A stretch of DNA of 64,000 bases, from positions 248,001 to 312,000 of the forward strand of contig NZ_JAQQFV010000009.1 of NCBI RefSeq assembly GCF_029675105.1, in the 5' to 3' direction. The position numbers and the translations under genes are program-made. Of this stretch, positions 18,554 to 27,152 are shown one piece after another. Source of the DNA: Nocardia anocheti. Lineage in GTDB: Bacteria; Actinomycetota; Actinomycetes; Mycobacteriales; Mycobacteriaceae. A model generated the notes under the pieces. That model worked only from the letters and a program-made list of their open reading frames with translations. It was not told the origin of the DNA and ran no database searches. How positions within the stretch are numbered: the stretch's first letter is position 1; each line of letters begins with the position of its first letter.

Positions 18554-19011
18554 CAGAGTTCGAGTTCCTGGCCGAGGCGGGTCAGTTCATCGGCGGCCTC
18601 CCTGCTGGCGGTCTCACTGCGCTGCGCGTACGCCTTCAAATCGTCGAACCGGATGCGGCGATGCCTGCCGACCAAGCGGTGGGGGATCTCACCTGCGTCC
18701 AGGAGGCCGACGACATAGGGCCGCGAAACATTCAGCATGTCGGCCGCCTGCTGGGTCGTCATCTCGGCATTCGATGGAACGACCGAGACGCCGCGTCCTT
18801 CTGCTGCTTGAGCCAGGATGAATGCGAGCAAACTGACGGCCTCCCGGGGCAATGCCAGGGCCTCATCGCTGCCGATCTCGCCGGTGACCGGAATGATCTC
18901 CTCATCCGGGTGGTGCATGAGGTAGTCCTTGATCCGGCGCATGGCCCGGTCTGCGACCGCTGCGTCGATCGCTCCGGGTTCGGCGCGCTTGACTGAACGA
19001 AGTGTCGACAT
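18553..19011 (-). CDS. Excisionase-type HTH protein, orphaned antitoxin of a PIN toxin-antitoxin pair
   Basis: A 152-residue protein. Its C-terminal MerR/excisionase-like HTH is MTTQQAADMLNVSRPYVVGLLDAGEI followed by PHRLVGRHRRIRFDDLKAY. The N-terminal half (residues about 15-70) is helical with no recognised domain. ATG 19011 is preceded by GGGGAGG. In related loci this protein precedes and binds the PIN toxin it neutralises; here the toxin is internally deleted. It may still autoregulate via repeats upstream. Confidence 0.78.
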   Translation of the reverse strand: MSTLRSVKRAEPGAIDAAVADRAMRRIKDYLMHHPDEEIIPVTGEIGSDEALALPREAVSLLAFILAQAAEGRGVSVVPSNAEMTTQQAADMLNVSRPYVVGLLDAGEIPHRLVGRHRRIRFDDLKAYAQRSETASREAADELTRLGQELEL

Positions 19012-19071
19012 GGGTGCCTCCCCGCTCGGCTCGGGGCGTCGTTCGGACACCGGCGGCATCGATGATTGATG

Positions 19072-19107
19072 TGTACGCAGTAAACGCAACAAACGAAATA
19101 AACGAAG
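19072..19107 (-). promoter_or_regulatory. Tandem 9-bp repeats upstream of the antitoxin gene (candidate operator)
   Basis: Three consecutive 9-mers TAAACGCAA, CAAACGAAA and TAAACGAAG (19081-19107) form a direct array, preceded by a weaker TGTACGCAG (19072-19080). The stretch is strikingly A+T rich for this chromosome. It starts 61 bp upstream of the antitoxin ATG. Iterated half-sites in phase fit an autoregulating excisionase-type repressor. Confidence 0.5.
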
Positions 19108-19199
19108 TAGACAAATCGCGCGATCGGTCGCGATCGAGGTGACTTGTGTCGCTCGCCTGGCTGAATCGGCTCGCGGGCCGATGGCTAACGTTGACCCCC

Positions 19200-19859
19200 G
19201 TGGCACACGACGACGCGGCGCAGTTCAGGCTCACGGTGGTGGATCAGGCGTTGCGGTTGTTCGCCGAGCGGGGGTACGAGGCGACGGCGGTGGATGAGAT
19301 CGCGGTGGCGGCGGGGATCTCGCGGCGGACGTTCTTCCGGCAGTTCCGGTCCAAGGAGGACGTGATCTTCGCCGATCACGAATTCCAGCTGGCGACCGCG
19401 CAGGAGTTCCTGGAAGGGGCGGTGGGGGATCCGTGGGACGCGGTGTGTGAGGCCGTGATCGGGGTGTTCGAGCGGTTCACCCAGTGGCGTGACATCGCCG
19501 CGCGCCGGTATCAGGTGGTGCGTCGGGTGCCCGCGCTGCGCGAGCGTGAGATCGTGACGGTGTTTCGCTACGAGCGGCTGTTCACCGAGTTCCTGCGCGA
19601 GCGCCTGCCGGAGGTGCCGGATCTGGTGCGGGTGCAGTTCACCGCCGCGGTGACCGCCACCCACAACTATCTGCTGCGCCGGATGGTGCGCGGCGAGCCG
19701 GGCGCCGAGGTGGGCGATCTGCGCGCCGAGCTGGCCGCTATCCCGCGCGGCAGGCGGGCGGTCCCCGGGCCCGAGGAACTGGTCCTTGCGGTGTTCCCGC
19801 GCGACATGCCGCCGCGTCAGGTCGCCGACCTGCTCACCACCCGGCTCGATAATCTGTGA
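19200..19859 (+). CDS. TetR-family regulator upstream of fadE25
   Basis: A 219-residue TetR protein from GTG 19200. The HTH is VVDQALRLFAERGYEATAVDEIAVAAGISRR and then TFFRQFRSKEDVI, followed by a helical ligand domain (EAVIGVFERFTQWRDIAARR onward). It ends 29 bp before the first of three palindromic boxes in the fadE25 promoter region. Local control of the acyl-CoA dehydrogenase, with an acyl-CoA or related ligand, is therefore a strong inference. The longer frame to 19146 lacks a ribosome site. Confidence 0.87.
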   Translation: MAHDDAAQFRLTVVDQALRLFAERGYEATAVDEIAVAAGISRRTFFRQFRSKEDVIFADHEFQLATAQEFLEGAVGDPWDAVCEAVIGVFERFTQWRDIAARRYQVVRRVPALREREIVTVFRYERLFTEFLRERLPEVPDLVRVQFTAAVTATHNYLLRRMVRGEPGAEVGDLRAELAAIPRGRRAVPGPEELVLAVFPRDMPPRQVADLLTTRLDNL

Positions 19860-19888
19860 ACGCGAGCACGCCGTAGCGGCCCATGTGC

Positions 19889-19969
19889 GGCACTGAGTGC
19901 CACAGGTATATCCCCATGTAGTGACAGAGTGCCGCGCGTATAATCCTCAGTGGACTGGCACTCAGTGCC
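19889..19969 (+). promoter_or_regulatory. fadE25 promoter region with TetR-type operators
   Basis: Two perfect dyads with a single central base, GGCACTGAGTGCC (19889-19901) and GGCACTCAGTGCC (19957-19969), flank a degenerate third copy GTGACAGAGTGCC (19921-19933). A consensus -10 hexamer TATAAT (19939-19944) lies between the second and third boxes. Bound repressor would cover the promoter. The spacing is 32 and 36 bp between box starts. No convincing -35 was seen. Confidence 0.7.
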
Positions 19970-20024
19970 GACGAAGACGCGCTGTCGACCACAGCGATCA
20001 CCACCACGACCAGGAGTGTGCCCG

Positions 20025-21182
20025 ATGGCGGGAAACCCCGACTTCAACCTGTTCCAGCTCGAGGACTTCCACGATGAGCTCCGCGGTGCCATCCGTGGTC
20101 TGTGCGAGAAGGAGATCGCTCCCTACGCCAAGGACGTCGACGGCAACGCCCGCTTCCCCGAGGAGGCGCTGACCGCCCTCAACGCCGCCGGTTTCAACGC
20201 CGTGCACGTGCCCGAGGCCTACGGCGGCCAGGGCGCCGACTCGGTCGCCACCTGTATCGTCATCGAGGAAGTCGCCCGCGTCTGCGGCTCGGCCTCGCTG
20301 ATCCCGGCCGTCAACAAGCTCGGCACCATGGGCCTGATCCTCAACGGCTCCGAGGAGCTGAAGCAGAAGGTCCTCGGCGACCTGGTGAACGGCAAGATGG
20401 CCTCCTACGCGCTGTCCGAGCGCGAGGCCGGTTCCGACGCCGCCTCCATGCGCACCCGCGCCAAGGCCGACGGCGACGGCTGGATCCTCAACGGCTCCAA
20501 GTGCTGGATCACCAACGGCGGCAAGTCCGAGTGGTACACCGTGATGGCCGTGACCGACGCCGAGAAGGGCGCCAACGGCATCTCCTCGTTCATGGTCCAC
20601 AAGGACGACGAGGGCTTCGTCGTCGGCCCGCTCGAGCACAAGCTGGGCATCAAGGGTTCGCCGACGGCCGAGCTGTACTTCGAGAACTGCCGCATCCCCG
20701 GTGACCGCATCGTCGGCGAGCCCGGCACCGGTTTCAAGACCGCGCTGCAGACCCTCGACCACACCCGCCCGACCATCGGCGCGCAGGCCGTCGGCCTGGC
20801 CCAGGGTGCCCTGGACGCCGCGATCGCCTACACCAAGGACCGCAAGCAGTTCGGCAAGGCCATCGCCGACTTCCAGAACACCCAGTTCATGCTCGCCGAC
20901 ATGGCGATGAAGGTCGAGGCCGCCCGCCTCATGGTCTACACCTCCGCGGCCCGCGCCGAGCGCGGCGAGAAGAACCTCGGCTTCATCTCCGCCGCCGCCA
21001 AGTGCTTCGCCTCCGACGTGGCCATGGAGGTCACCACCAACGCCGTCCAGCTCTTCGGCGGCGCGGGCTACACCACCGACTTCCCGGTCGAGCGCATGAT
21101 GCGCGACGCCAAGATCACCCAGATCTACGAGGGCACCAACCAGATCCAGCGCCTGGTCATGTCCCGCCAGATCCTGCGCTGA
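20025..21182 (+). CDS. fadE25: Acyl-CoA dehydrogenase
   Basis: FAD-dependent acyl-CoA dehydrogenase for fatty-acid or branched-acyl beta-oxidation. The 385-residue protein has YALSEREAGSDAASM, WITNGGKSEWYTVMA, DRKQFGKAIADFQNTQ and the C-terminal FAD/catalytic segment QLFGGAGYTTDFPVERMMRD, IYEGTNQIQRLVMSR. The catalytic Glu lies in YEGT. Start ATG 20025 has AGGAG upstream. It matches the position of fadE25 next to purE/purK in M. tuberculosis. A TetR gene and its likely operators lie immediately upstream. Confidence 0.94.
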   Translation: MAGNPDFNLFQLEDFHDELRGAIRGLCEKEIAPYAKDVDGNARFPEEALTALNAAGFNAVHVPEAYGGQGADSVATCIVIEEVARVCGSASLIPAVNKLGTMGLILNGSEELKQKVLGDLVNGKMASYALSEREAGSDAASMRTRAKADGDGWILNGSKCWITNGGKSEWYTVMAVTDAEKGANGISSFMVHKDDEGFVVGPLEHKLGIKGSPTAELYFENCRIPGDRIVGEPGTGFKTALQTLDHTRPTIGAQAVGLAQGALDAAIAYTKDRKQFGKAIADFQNTQFMLADMAMKVEAARLMVYTSAARAERGEKNLGFISAAAKCFASDVAMEVTTNAVQLFGGAGYTTDFPVERMMRDAKITQIYEGTNQIQRLVMSRQILR

Positions 21183-21203
21183 TCACACTCTGAGCGCGCG
21201 CCT

Positions 21204-21236
21204 GTGGCCCTCGGCGGATCTCCCGCCGGGGGCCAC
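21204..21236. terminator. Terminator between fadE25 and the convergent Tdi1-like gene
   Basis: A 14-bp stem with one mismatch, GTGGCCCTCGGCGG (21204-21217) with 21223-21236, around a 5-nt loop. It is placed to end transcription from both convergent genes. Confidence 0.7.
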
Positions 21237-21247
21237 GGCTGTCCGGT

Positions 21248-22195
21248 CTACTTGCGGCCGGGTAGTTTTCGCCAGCCGGAGCGGCGTGGCGGCTCACCGG
21301 TGACAATCGATACCTGGGCGCCTTCGGGGATGAATCGGGCCTGGTTGTGGATCTGACCTGCCATGCCGACCGCGGTGACGAAATCCATCACCTCCACATT
21401 GTCCGCCCTCAGCTCGCCACCGAGGACGGGTGGATGGGTGAAATCGTAGATCTGGTCGGGCGCGGGCACCGTGCCGCGTGCCGCGAGCTCGGTGATCAGT
21501 TCGGTACGCAGCAGGCGTGACTGTTGTTCCGGGTCGTTGAGAGCGGCTTCGCATCCGTCCGAAGTCGCCCATGCTCGAGTCAGTGAGCCTTCGACGATGT
21601 CGAGCAGCCAGACGCCGTCCGCACTGGTGAGGAAGACGTCACCGAACAACGAAGTGAAGACCGGCTGTTTGCCCTCGAGCCCGATCCACTCCCAGTCGGC
21701 CAGCGCGGCGGCGAATTGTTCGTCGCCGAACTGGGCGATGCGAGATGGTGCTTCGCGCGGTGTCGGGTCGACGCCGTGGAACTGGGCGACCAAGTCGAGG
21801 AAGGTCCAGATGTCGCCGGTGGTATACGTGTCGGGCTCCATCGAGCCGCCGAGGAACGGGTACGGCGTAGGGATGTAGACCTGATCCTCGCCGAGTGGTC
21901 CGAGCAGCGCGCGGATTTCGGCGACATGGTCAGGGAGCAGCACATAGGCCGCGAATCCCGGGTCGCGGAGCACGGTGTCGGCGAATTCCTCGATGCTCGG
22001 GAACCTGCCGTAGCTCTTGGCGGCCGCCGTGAACGGATGCAGCACGGCGAACTCACCCCCGGACTCGGCCAGGAAGACGTGCCCGAGATCGGAATAGCCG
22101 ACGATCGCTTCGAACTGTGGAAACTGTGCGGCCCAGCCCGGGGCCGCTTCGGCGGCACGGACAGGTCGGATCAGTCGGAAGGACTCGGTGCTCAT
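21248..22195 (-). CDS. Tdi1/DUF1851-like immunity-type protein
   Basis: A 315-residue cytosolic protein without signal peptide. The segment PVFTSLFGDVFLTSADGVWLLDIVEGSLTRAW (split here: LFGDVFL, GVWLLDIVEG) resembles the T6SS immunity Tdi1 C-terminal/DUF1851 fold. The upstream part (FEAIVGYSDLGHVFLAESGGEFAVLHPFT) looks like a related GAD-like half. Such proteins protect against toxins in other bacteria, but no toxin gene is visible here. ATG 22195 is the family-like start. It diverges from an unknown gene 64 bp away. Confidence 0.6.
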   Translation of the reverse strand: MSTESFRLIRPVRAAEAAPGWAAQFPQFEAIVGYSDLGHVFLAESGGEFAVLHPFTAAAKSYGRFPSIEEFADTVLRDPGFAAYVLLPDHVAEIRALLGPLGEDQVYIPTPYPFLGGSMEPDTYTTGDIWTFLDLVAQFHGVDPTPREAPSRIAQFGDEQFAAALADWEWIGLEGKQPVFTSLFGDVFLTSADGVWLLDIVEGSLTRAWATSDGCEAALNDPEQQSRLLRTELITELAARGTVPAPDQIYDFTHPPVLGGELRADNVEVMDFVTAVGMAGQIHNQARFIPEGAQVSIVTGEPPRRSGWRKLPGRK

Positions 22196-22259
22196 CGATA
22201 TATCAAAGCAGCACAGAGACTTTCGTACACATGGGCTCCTACCCGCTACCTTGACGAGC

Positions 22260-22979
22260 ATGGGTCGCAGAAAGAGTGCCGCGCATCGGCGGTGGGGTAC
22301 GCCGGAATCGGTGTACGTCTATCCGACCCCGCGCGGCTGGCGGCACTCGGTGGTATTCGTCGACGGCGGGCGTCTCTGCGGGCGATTGCCTGGTCTCCCC
22401 TCCACTGCCGATCCGGAGACGGTGCGCGCGGCTGTGCGGGAGATGATCGAGTTCCTTGTCGAGGACGGCTCCGTTGTCAGGCTGCATTGGCGCTCCGCGG
22501 CGGACGGCTGGTCCGCGACCATCGAGGTCGGCACCGGCGCCGAGGTTGCTGGTGGTTCGGCGGCGGCCTTCGAGGCGCTGGCGGACGCACTCAGCGGCGC
22601 CGATCACCAGGTGATCCTCGAGTTCGGCCCGGTGATCGAGCTTGCCGACGGCTTGCCGCTGCGGGAACCGCTGCCACAGGTGGTGCGGTCGATCACCGGC
22701 GGCCCGGTCCGTGTCGTGCGGCCGATCATGCCGGTGACCAGGTGGGTCACGGTGTTCGGTGCGGCGGTGACGGGGATGGCCGCGCTCGGCAGGCGGCGGG
22801 CCGATGTCGCCGACCAGTTGAGCACGGTGGTCGGCGTCATCGAAACGGCGCTCGGCGATGTGCGGATGGCTGTCCATGTCGAGCTGTCACCCGACGACTA
22901 CGGCGTGTGCGCGGCCACGGATTTCGTCTTCTTCTCCCGGTCGCACGCGGCCCGGCTGCTGATCTTCGTCGTCGATTGA
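22260..22979 (+). CDS. Hypothetical protein, 239 aa
   Basis: I do not recognise the family. The product starts MGRRKSAAHRRWGTPESVYVY and has alternating strands and helices (VVFVDGGRLCGRLPG, VREMIEFLVEDGSVVRLHWRS). It has no transmembrane helix and a C-terminal strand VCAATDFVFFSRSHAARLL. Codon usage looks chromosomal. It is divergent from the Tdi1-like gene, and a shared control region is possible. Confidence 0.65.
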   Translation: MGRRKSAAHRRWGTPESVYVYPTPRGWRHSVVFVDGGRLCGRLPGLPSTADPETVRAAVREMIEFLVEDGSVVRLHWRSAADGWSATIEVGTGAEVAGGSAAAFEALADALSGADHQVILEFGPVIELADGLPLREPLPQVVRSITGGPVRVVRPIMPVTRWVTVFGAAVTGMAALGRRRADVADQLSTVVGVIETALGDVRMAVHVELSPDDYGVCAATDFVFFSRSHAARLLIFVVD

Positions 22980-22981
22980 CC

Positions 22982-23266
22982 TCAGGCCACCAGGTCGGCG
23001 TACTCCGGGTGTTCGGTGATGTATTTCTCGACGTACCAGCAGGTGGGGATGACGTGGTAGCCGGAGGCTCGGGAGTCGTCGAGGCCGAACTCGACCACGG
23101 CGGCGGCCACGCCGCGGCCCCGGTATTCGGGGAAGGTCATGGTGTGGTGGAAATCGCGGACCTTGGTGTCTTCGCGTTCGGCGTAGTCGGCGTAGCCCGC
23201 GAGGACGTCGTCGTGGTAGATCTCGTAGCGGGTGTCGGCGACGTTGTGTTCGAGCCTGGTGGTCAT
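22982..23266 (-). CDS. Small GNAT-type N-acetyltransferase (COG2388-like)
   Basis: A 94-residue acetyltransferase of the short YjdJ type. It has a beta-rich start (YEIYHDDVLAGYADYA), the strand FHHTMTFPEY and the acetyl-CoA loop RGRGVAAAVVEFGLD. The C-terminal half is VIPTCWYVEKYITEHPEYADLV, where a central Cys is typical of this family. Substrate is unknown. It overlaps nothing and converges on the unknown gene by two bases. Confidence 0.87.
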   Translation of the reverse strand: MTTRLEHNVADTRYEIYHDDVLAGYADYAEREDTKVRDFHHTMTFPEYRGRGVAAAVVEFGLDDSRASGYHVIPTCWYVEKYITEHPEYADLVA

Positions 23267-23301
23267 ACCGGATGCTAACCCGGGGCCGGGGCGCGATGTT
23301 C

Positions 23302-24666
23302 CTACAGGATCGCGCCGGGGTTGAGGATGCCCTCGGGGTCCAGGGCGTGCTTGACGCGGCGGGTCAGCTCCATCACCTCGGGACCGACCTGGTCGGGCAG
23401 CCAGCCCTTCTTGAGCCTGCCGACGCCGTGTTCGCCGGTGATGGTGCCGCCCAGGCTGATGGCCAGGTCCATGATCTCGCCGAAGGCGCGGTGGGCGCGG
23501 GCGGTGTTGTCGGGGTCGGTGGGGTCGTGCACGATCAGCGGGTGGGTGTTGCCGTCGCCCGCGTGCGCGATCACCGAGACCAGCACGTCGTTGCGTTCGC
23601 TGATGGTGGTGATGCCGGTGATCAGCTCACCGAGGCGGGGCAGCGGCACGCCGACGTCCTCGAGCAGCAGCGGGCCGATGCGCTCCACCGCCGGGATGGC
23701 GAATCGCCGTGCGGCGGTGAAGGCTTCGCCTTCGGTGGCGTCCTCGGTGTGGAAGACCTCGGTGGCGCCCGCCTTCTCGCACAGCGTCACCATCACCTGT
23801 GCCTCGTGCCCGGCGAATTCGCCCGGCGCGTCGGAGCGGGCGACCAGCAGCGCGGCCGCGGTGCGGTCCAGACCCATGCGCATCTCGTCCTCGACGGCAT
23901 TGATGGCCACGGTGTCCATGAATTCGAGCATGGCGGGACGCAGGGTCGAGGTGATGGCCAGGATCGCGTCGGTGGCGGCGGTGAGTGAACCGAAACTCGC
24001 GACGACGGTCGCCTGCGGTGGCTGGGCGGGCAGCAGACGCAGGGTGAGTTCGGTGATCACGCCGAGGGTGCCCTCGCTGCCGACGAACAACTTGGTCAGC
24101 GACAGCCCCGCCGAGTCCTTCAGGCGCGGCCCGCCCAGGCGCACGGGCGTCCCGTCGGCCAGCACCACCTCCATGCCCAGCACGTAGTCGGTGGTCACGC
24201 CGTATTTCACACAGCACAGCCCGCCCGCGTTGGTCGCCGCGTTGCCGCCGATCGAGCACATCTCGAACGAGGACGGGTCCGGCGGATACCACAGCCCCTC
24301 CGCCGCGACGGCCCGCTTCACCTCGGCGTTGAGCAGCCCCGGCTGCACCACCGTGGTCCGCGTCACCGGGTCGACGCTGATCTCGCGCATCAACTCGGTA
24401 CTCAGCACGATCCCGCCGTCCACGGCCGTGGCCCCGCCGGAGAGCCCCGAGCCCGCCCCGCGCGGCACCACCGGCACCCGGTTCGCGTGCGCCCAGCGCA
24501 GCGTGGCGGCCACGTCGTCGGTGCCGCGAGCCCGCACCACGGCCAACGGTGTTCCGGCGTCGGGGTCGCGCGCCCAGTCCTGCCGATACCCCGCCAGCAC
24601 ATCCGGATCGACCACCACCGCCCCCGCCGAGAGCGAATCCACCAGCGCACCCAGTTTCGCGTCCAC
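23302..24666 (-). CDS. FAD-binding oxidase, GlcD/D-lactate-dehydrogenase type
   Basis: A 454-residue VAO-fold flavoprotein. The FAD-binding PCMH domain (residues about 35-215) has VPVVPRGAGSGLSGGATAVDGGIVL, PPDPSSFEMCSIGGNAATNAGG and KLFVGSEGTLGVITELTLRLLP. The C-terminal FAD-oxidase domain ends with VSVIAHAGDGNTHPLIVHD, GGTITGEHGVGRLKKGWLP and LDPEGILNPGAIL. This is the glycolate oxidase GlcD / D-lactate dehydrogenase signature. The GlcE/GlcF partners are absent, so a single-subunit 2-hydroxyacid dehydrogenase is likely. Confidence 0.9.
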   Translation of the reverse strand: MDAKLGALVDSLSAGAVVVDPDVLAGYRQDWARDPDAGTPLAVVRARGTDDVAATLRWAHANRVPVVPRGAGSGLSGGATAVDGGIVLSTELMREISVDPVTRTTVVQPGLLNAEVKRAVAAEGLWYPPDPSSFEMCSIGGNAATNAGGLCCVKYGVTTDYVLGMEVVLADGTPVRLGGPRLKDSAGLSLTKLFVGSEGTLGVITELTLRLLPAQPPQATVVASFGSLTAATDAILAITSTLRPAMLEFMDTVAINAVEDEMRMGLDRTAAALLVARSDAPGEFAGHEAQVMVTLCEKAGATEVFHTEDATEGEAFTAARRFAIPAVERIGPLLLEDVGVPLPRLGELITGITTISERNDVLVSVIAHAGDGNTHPLIVHDPTDPDNTARAHRAFGEIMDLAISLGGTITGEHGVGRLKKGWLPDQVGPEVMELTRRVKHALDPEGILNPGAIL

Positions 24667-24991
24667 CCTTCAACGCTAGCCGCCACCGCCCCGCCGGTCA
24701 GGCGATCACCGCGCGCCGGTGCGCGTGAATATCGGGAGACGGCCGCGACCAGCGCGTACTGATCCGCTGACCAGATGGGTGTGCGCCATAACGATGCGCA
24801 GTCGGCATGGTTGTGATTCGGCGCGCCCGGTTGGTGTTTACGCCGTCCGAGCGGTCACAATGCTCGAGACGGAGATTCCGGCGGGTGGGTTGCCGGTCGA
24901 TCCCGTGTTTCGCGTTCTGCTCCACGGTGCGCCGGTGCGCATTGACCACGCGGTGCCCTTGTGCCGCATCGTTTTTCGCAGGGAGGACCGG

Positions 24992-25303
24992 ATGATGCAG
25001 GAATCGCAAGACCGAAGCGAGCTCGTCGGCGCCCTGCTGGCGGCCGAGTACGCCGACGCGGGGATCGATGTCGACGCCATGCGGGCTGTGCGGGCCGGTG
25101 AGCACGGCGAATGGCTCGCGGCACTGGAGGCGACCGGCCTGTTCGGCCACACCGCGCTCAACGAGATCGCCCTCGCCTGGGCTCGCGATCCCGAACTGCT
25201 GCGCGACGCCCTGCTCGTCGAGGCCGACGAGTTCACCCGCCGCCGCTGCCTGGCCGCGTGGGCGGCGCCGCAGGCCCGCCCGGCCACCGCGATCGGCGGC
25301 TGA
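24992..25303 (+). CDS. Hypothetical protein, 103 aa
   Basis: Small acidic helical protein (ELVGALLAAEYADAGIDVDAM, EWLAALEATGLFGHTALNEIALAWARDPELL) with no recognised domain or membrane segment. ATG 24992 follows GGGAGG at 5-bp spacing. The 325 bp upstream, back to the FAD oxidase start, shows no other gene. It precedes the gtrA-like gene by 63 bp and may share its transcript. Confidence 0.6.
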   Translation: MMQESQDRSELVGALLAAEYADAGIDVDAMRAVRAGEHGEWLAALEATGLFGHTALNEIALAWARDPELLRDALLVEADEFTRRRCLAAWAAPQARPATAIGG

Positions 25304-25366
25304 CCCAGCCGCTCGCGTTTGCCGTCCGCTCATCTGCGCGACACCTGCCGCTGGCAGGGTGGCCGC

Positions 25367-25846
25367 GTGGAGCAGCTCACGGAGTCGGTGGCCGATCGGT
25401 TCAGCCGCTGGTGCGCGGTGGTGGTCGACCGGTTGCCCTGGGGGCTCGCGCGCTACGTCCCCGCCACCTTCCTCGGCTTCGCCCTGATCAACAGCTTCAC
25501 CTTCGGCGTCGACCTGGTGCTGCTCACGCTGCTACACGGCGCGGCCGGACTGCCGATCTGGCTCTCGATCACCGTCGCCTACATCATCGCGTTCGGACTG
25601 AGCTTCGTCCTCAACCGCACCTTCAACTTCCATTCGCACGCCCCGGTCGGCAGGCAGGCCGCGGTCTACGCGGTGGTCGTGCTGGTGAACTATCTGGCGT
25701 TCATCCTCGGCGTCGGTTCGGGGCTGACCGCCCTGGGCCTGGAATACCACCTGGCCCGCCTCGTGGCCGGTGCCTGCGAAGGCGTCTATATGTACTGCGC
25801 GCTGCGCTGGATCGTCTTCCGCGGCACACCCGTTCCCGTGCGCTGA
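25367..25846 (+). CDS. GtrA-family membrane protein (second copy)
   Basis: A 159-residue four-helix protein of the GtrA family. TM1 is ATFLGFALINSFTFGVDLVLL, TM2 is ITVAYIIAFGLSFVLNRTFNF, TM3 is AAVYAVVVLVNYLAFILGVG, and a final helix with VYMYCALRWIVFRG follows. The N-R-T-F-N-F motif after TM2 is characteristic. Start GTG 25367. It is distinct in sequence from the gtrA at 15897. No glycosyltransferase partner is adjacent. Confidence 0.82.
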   Translation: MEQLTESVADRFSRWCAVVVDRLPWGLARYVPATFLGFALINSFTFGVDLVLLTLLHGAAGLPIWLSITVAYIIAFGLSFVLNRTFNFHSHAPVGRQAAVYAVVVLVNYLAFILGVGSGLTALGLEYHLARLVAGACEGVYMYCALRWIVFRGTPVPVR

Positions 25847-25877
25847 CGCGCGGGGTCGTCCGGGACGGCCCCGCGCG
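25847..25877. terminator. Terminator between gtrA-like gene and MFS pseudogene
   Basis: A 14-bp stem (25847-25860 with 25864-25877, one G-U-type mismatch) around a 3-nt loop, beginning at the gtrA-like stop. It probably serves both convergent units. Confidence 0.7.
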
Positions 25878-25885
25878 AGAAACCC

Positions 25886-27151
25886 TCAGCGCGCCGAGCG
25901 CGGCAGCACGAACGTCGCCGCCAGCACCACCGCGAGCAACCCGAGCCCGACGAGCGCCGCCACCTGCATCGCCGAACCGTAGGACGCGGGTCCGGTGTGT
26001 GTGCCGAGCGCGGCGAAGAACACCGTGGCCAGCACCGTCGCGCCGATCGCGTTGCCGAATTGCTGTGTGCTGGTGAGTAATCCGGCCGCGACTCCGGCCT
26101 GCTGGGGTGCGATGCCGGACAGCACCGCGCCCAGTGCCGTGGGGATGGTCAGTCCGTTGCCGATCCCGGCGAGCAGCATGCCGGGCACCAGCATCGGCGC
26201 CGACCCCTCGCCGCCCGCGTACTCCAGCACCGCCACCGTGAGCAGTAGCCCGGTCATGCTGAAGACGGTCCCCAATGACATCACCCGGTTGCCGATGCGC
26301 GCGCTGACCCGCCTGGCCAGCAGGAACGAGCTGGCCGCGAAGGCCACGCCGAGCGGGGCGAAGGTGAACCCCGCCTGCAGTGGGCTCAGTCCGAGCCCGT
26401 CCTGGAGCAGCAGCGTCAGGCACAGCATGAATCCGGCGAAGTAGGCGAGGTAGCCGCCCGAGATCACCATGCCCGCGCCGAACACCCTGTCGCGCACCAG
26501 GTTCGGGTCGAACACCGGGTCGCCACCGGCGGCGGTGAGGCGACGTTCGTAGCGCAGGGTCAGCACGGCGACCAGCGGCGCGGCGGCCATCGAGACCCAC
26601 GTCCACAGCGGCCATCCGGCGGGCCTGCCGAGGGTGATCGGCACCAGGATCAACGCGATCGCGGCCGCGAGACCGAGCGCGCCGACCGGATCGAGCCGCG
26701 GGTTCGCCGTGCGCCGGTGGCCCGGCAGCCAGCGCGCCGCCAGCGCCGCCGCGACCAGCCCCACCGGCACATTGATGAAGAAGATCGTGCGCCAGCCCCA
26801 GCCGAACAGGTCCAGTTCCAGCAGGATTCCGCCCAGGACCTGGCCCGCGACCGCGCCGAGCCCGACCGTCGCCCCGAACGCGGCCATCGCGGTGGCGCGC
26901 TCGGCGGGCGGGAACAGGGTGTTGATCAGGGCCAGCATCTGCGGCACCATCAGCGCCGCCGTCGCGCCCTGCAGGACGCGGAAGGCGACGAGCTGCCAGG
27001 GGCCGGTCGCCAGACCGCACAGCAGGGAGGCGGCGGTGAACGCCACCATGCCCAGCACGAACAGGGTGCGGTGACCGTACAGGTCGCCGAGCCGCCCACC
27101 GGTGACAAGTCCTGCGGCATAGGCGAATCCGTAGCCGCCGACGATCAGTTC
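25886..27151 (-). pseudogene. DHA2-type MFS exporter lacking its N-terminus
   Basis: Minus-strand sequence with 10 or more hydrophobic helices and the DHA2 motifs GGRLGDLYGHRTLF (loop 2-3), FRVLQGATAALMVPQ and GWRTIFFINVPVGL, ending FVLPRSAR. Homology can be followed upstream of the first possible start (GTG 27058) to IVGGYGFAYAAGL. It stops near base 27151, where TM1 and the true start should be. The sequence there switches to a truncated TetR gene on the other strand. The remaining protein would lack TM1 and its signal-like start, so it is probably non-functional. Confidence 0.75.
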
Positions 27152-27152
27152 G

